Shown here in pieces: positions 63,599-64,000 of a stretch of DNA of 64,000 nt; position 1 is the stretch's first letter; each line of letters opens with the position of its first letter. Location: the NCBI GenBank assembly GCA_019843655.1, contig JACDQD010000010.1:4509637-4573636 (forward strand), written 5' to 3'. The DNA comes from Lethocerus indicus (lineage: Eukaryota > Arthropoda > Insecta > Hemiptera > Belostomatidae). The notes below the pieces were generated by a model. It was not told the DNA's origin. It made no database searches and saw only the letters and a program-made list of their open reading frames with translations. Made by a program: the position numbers and the translations under genes.

Positions 63599-64000
63599 TG
63601 TTCGGCCGATAAAAATACAGCAAAGTCATAATTAACCAGGTATCCTGTTTGTATTGTCATTGCTGTAGCAAACCGGTATTTTCTGTAGCATTTTCCCAAC
63701 CTAATACATATAAACGTGATCAAAACGAATTCATTTCAATAACCTCAGGTAAAACATAACGGGAATATCATAAAAGGAAACTAAATACCGATTTATTCTA
63801 AGAGCCAGATTTTTCCTATAGGTTAGTGAAACAGCAATGCGTCGTATTGTCGCTGACAATCTCATTGCACACAGAAAGTGTATAACGTATACGAAATAAA
63901 TAATAAATAAAAAATGTATCTCAATGATAAAACCTATCTTAATAATTTAATGCTCTCTCATAAAGGATATCTTTTCTTTTCCCGCAGAGTAAAATAAGAT

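Larger units (their letters stand above)
60434..64000. other. Non-coding stretch at the right end
   Basis: No gene is recognised. CpG-rich DNA covers about 60470-61520, with overlapping frames of up to about 110 codons on both strands and no domain. A nested inverted repeat lies at 60447-60482 (outer arms GGAAAA/TTTTCC, inner arms CCCGGT/ACCGGG). A strong acceptor-like tract ends in AACAG at about 62689 but is followed by GTCGGT, a poor donor. CTCAG|GTAAAAC at 63748|63749 is another weak double site. (TA)17, a 40-nt alternating tract and a bulged hairpin are listed separately. Confidence 0.6.

Overview
The window looks like 64 kb of non-coding DNA from an animal nuclear genome. No reading frame exceeds 166 codons, none of the longer frames shows a domain I recognise, and there are no operon-like gene blocks, rRNAs, convincing tRNAs or CRISPR arrays. 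CpG is plentiful (often three to seven per 60 bases), which argues against a heavily methylated vertebrate genome. AT-rich stretches alternate with GC- and CpG-rich pockets, and long (TA)n and (TC)n microsatellites are scattered throughout. I infer an invertebrate, possibly an arthropod, but the sequence does not settle the taxon.

The strongest signal is a pair of plus-strand sites in which a complete 3' splice site abuts a perfect 5' splice site with no exon between them. Polypyrimidine-CAG|GTAAGT occurs at 11089|11090 and again at 48779|48780. This is the architecture of recursive-splice (ratcheting) points, which cut very long introns into pieces. In both, a branch-point-like A lies 22 nt before the AG. 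In both, a second 5' splice-site-like sequence follows 56 or 62 nt later, outlining a short cryptic exon closed by stops in all three frames. No equivalent site was found on the minus strand. The simplest reading is that the whole window lies inside one very long intron of a plus-strand gene whose exons are outside the window.

Layout: 1-11 kb holds a perfect 13-bp hairpin (822-851), a possible decayed tRNA-derived SINE head (about 1561-1680) and a CTCF-like motif (8959-8971). The first ratchet site is at 11.09 kb. From 11 to 18 kb there is mixed sequence with a GC-rich pocket at 12.3-12.7 kb. From 18 to 28 kb there are (AT)31, G/C homopolymer runs and one copy of a 27-bp dispersed repeat. From 28 to 41 kb there are the second copy of that repeat, a pyrimidine tract, a weaker ratchet candidate at 36.1 kb and (TA)19. 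From 41 to 48.7 kb there is an odd, coding-like 144-bp open frame at 45742-45885. The second ratchet site is at 48.78 kb, followed by (CT)13 and a palindrome cluster at 50.4 kb. From 54 to 64 kb there are further (AT)n tracts, a (TC)45 tract inside a roughly 120-nt nearly pure pyrimidine run, and a 40-nt alternating purine-pyrimidine tract.

Positions come from reading the sequence by eye. Enrichment statements are rough estimates, and nothing here has been tested against transcripts, related genomes or repeat libraries.
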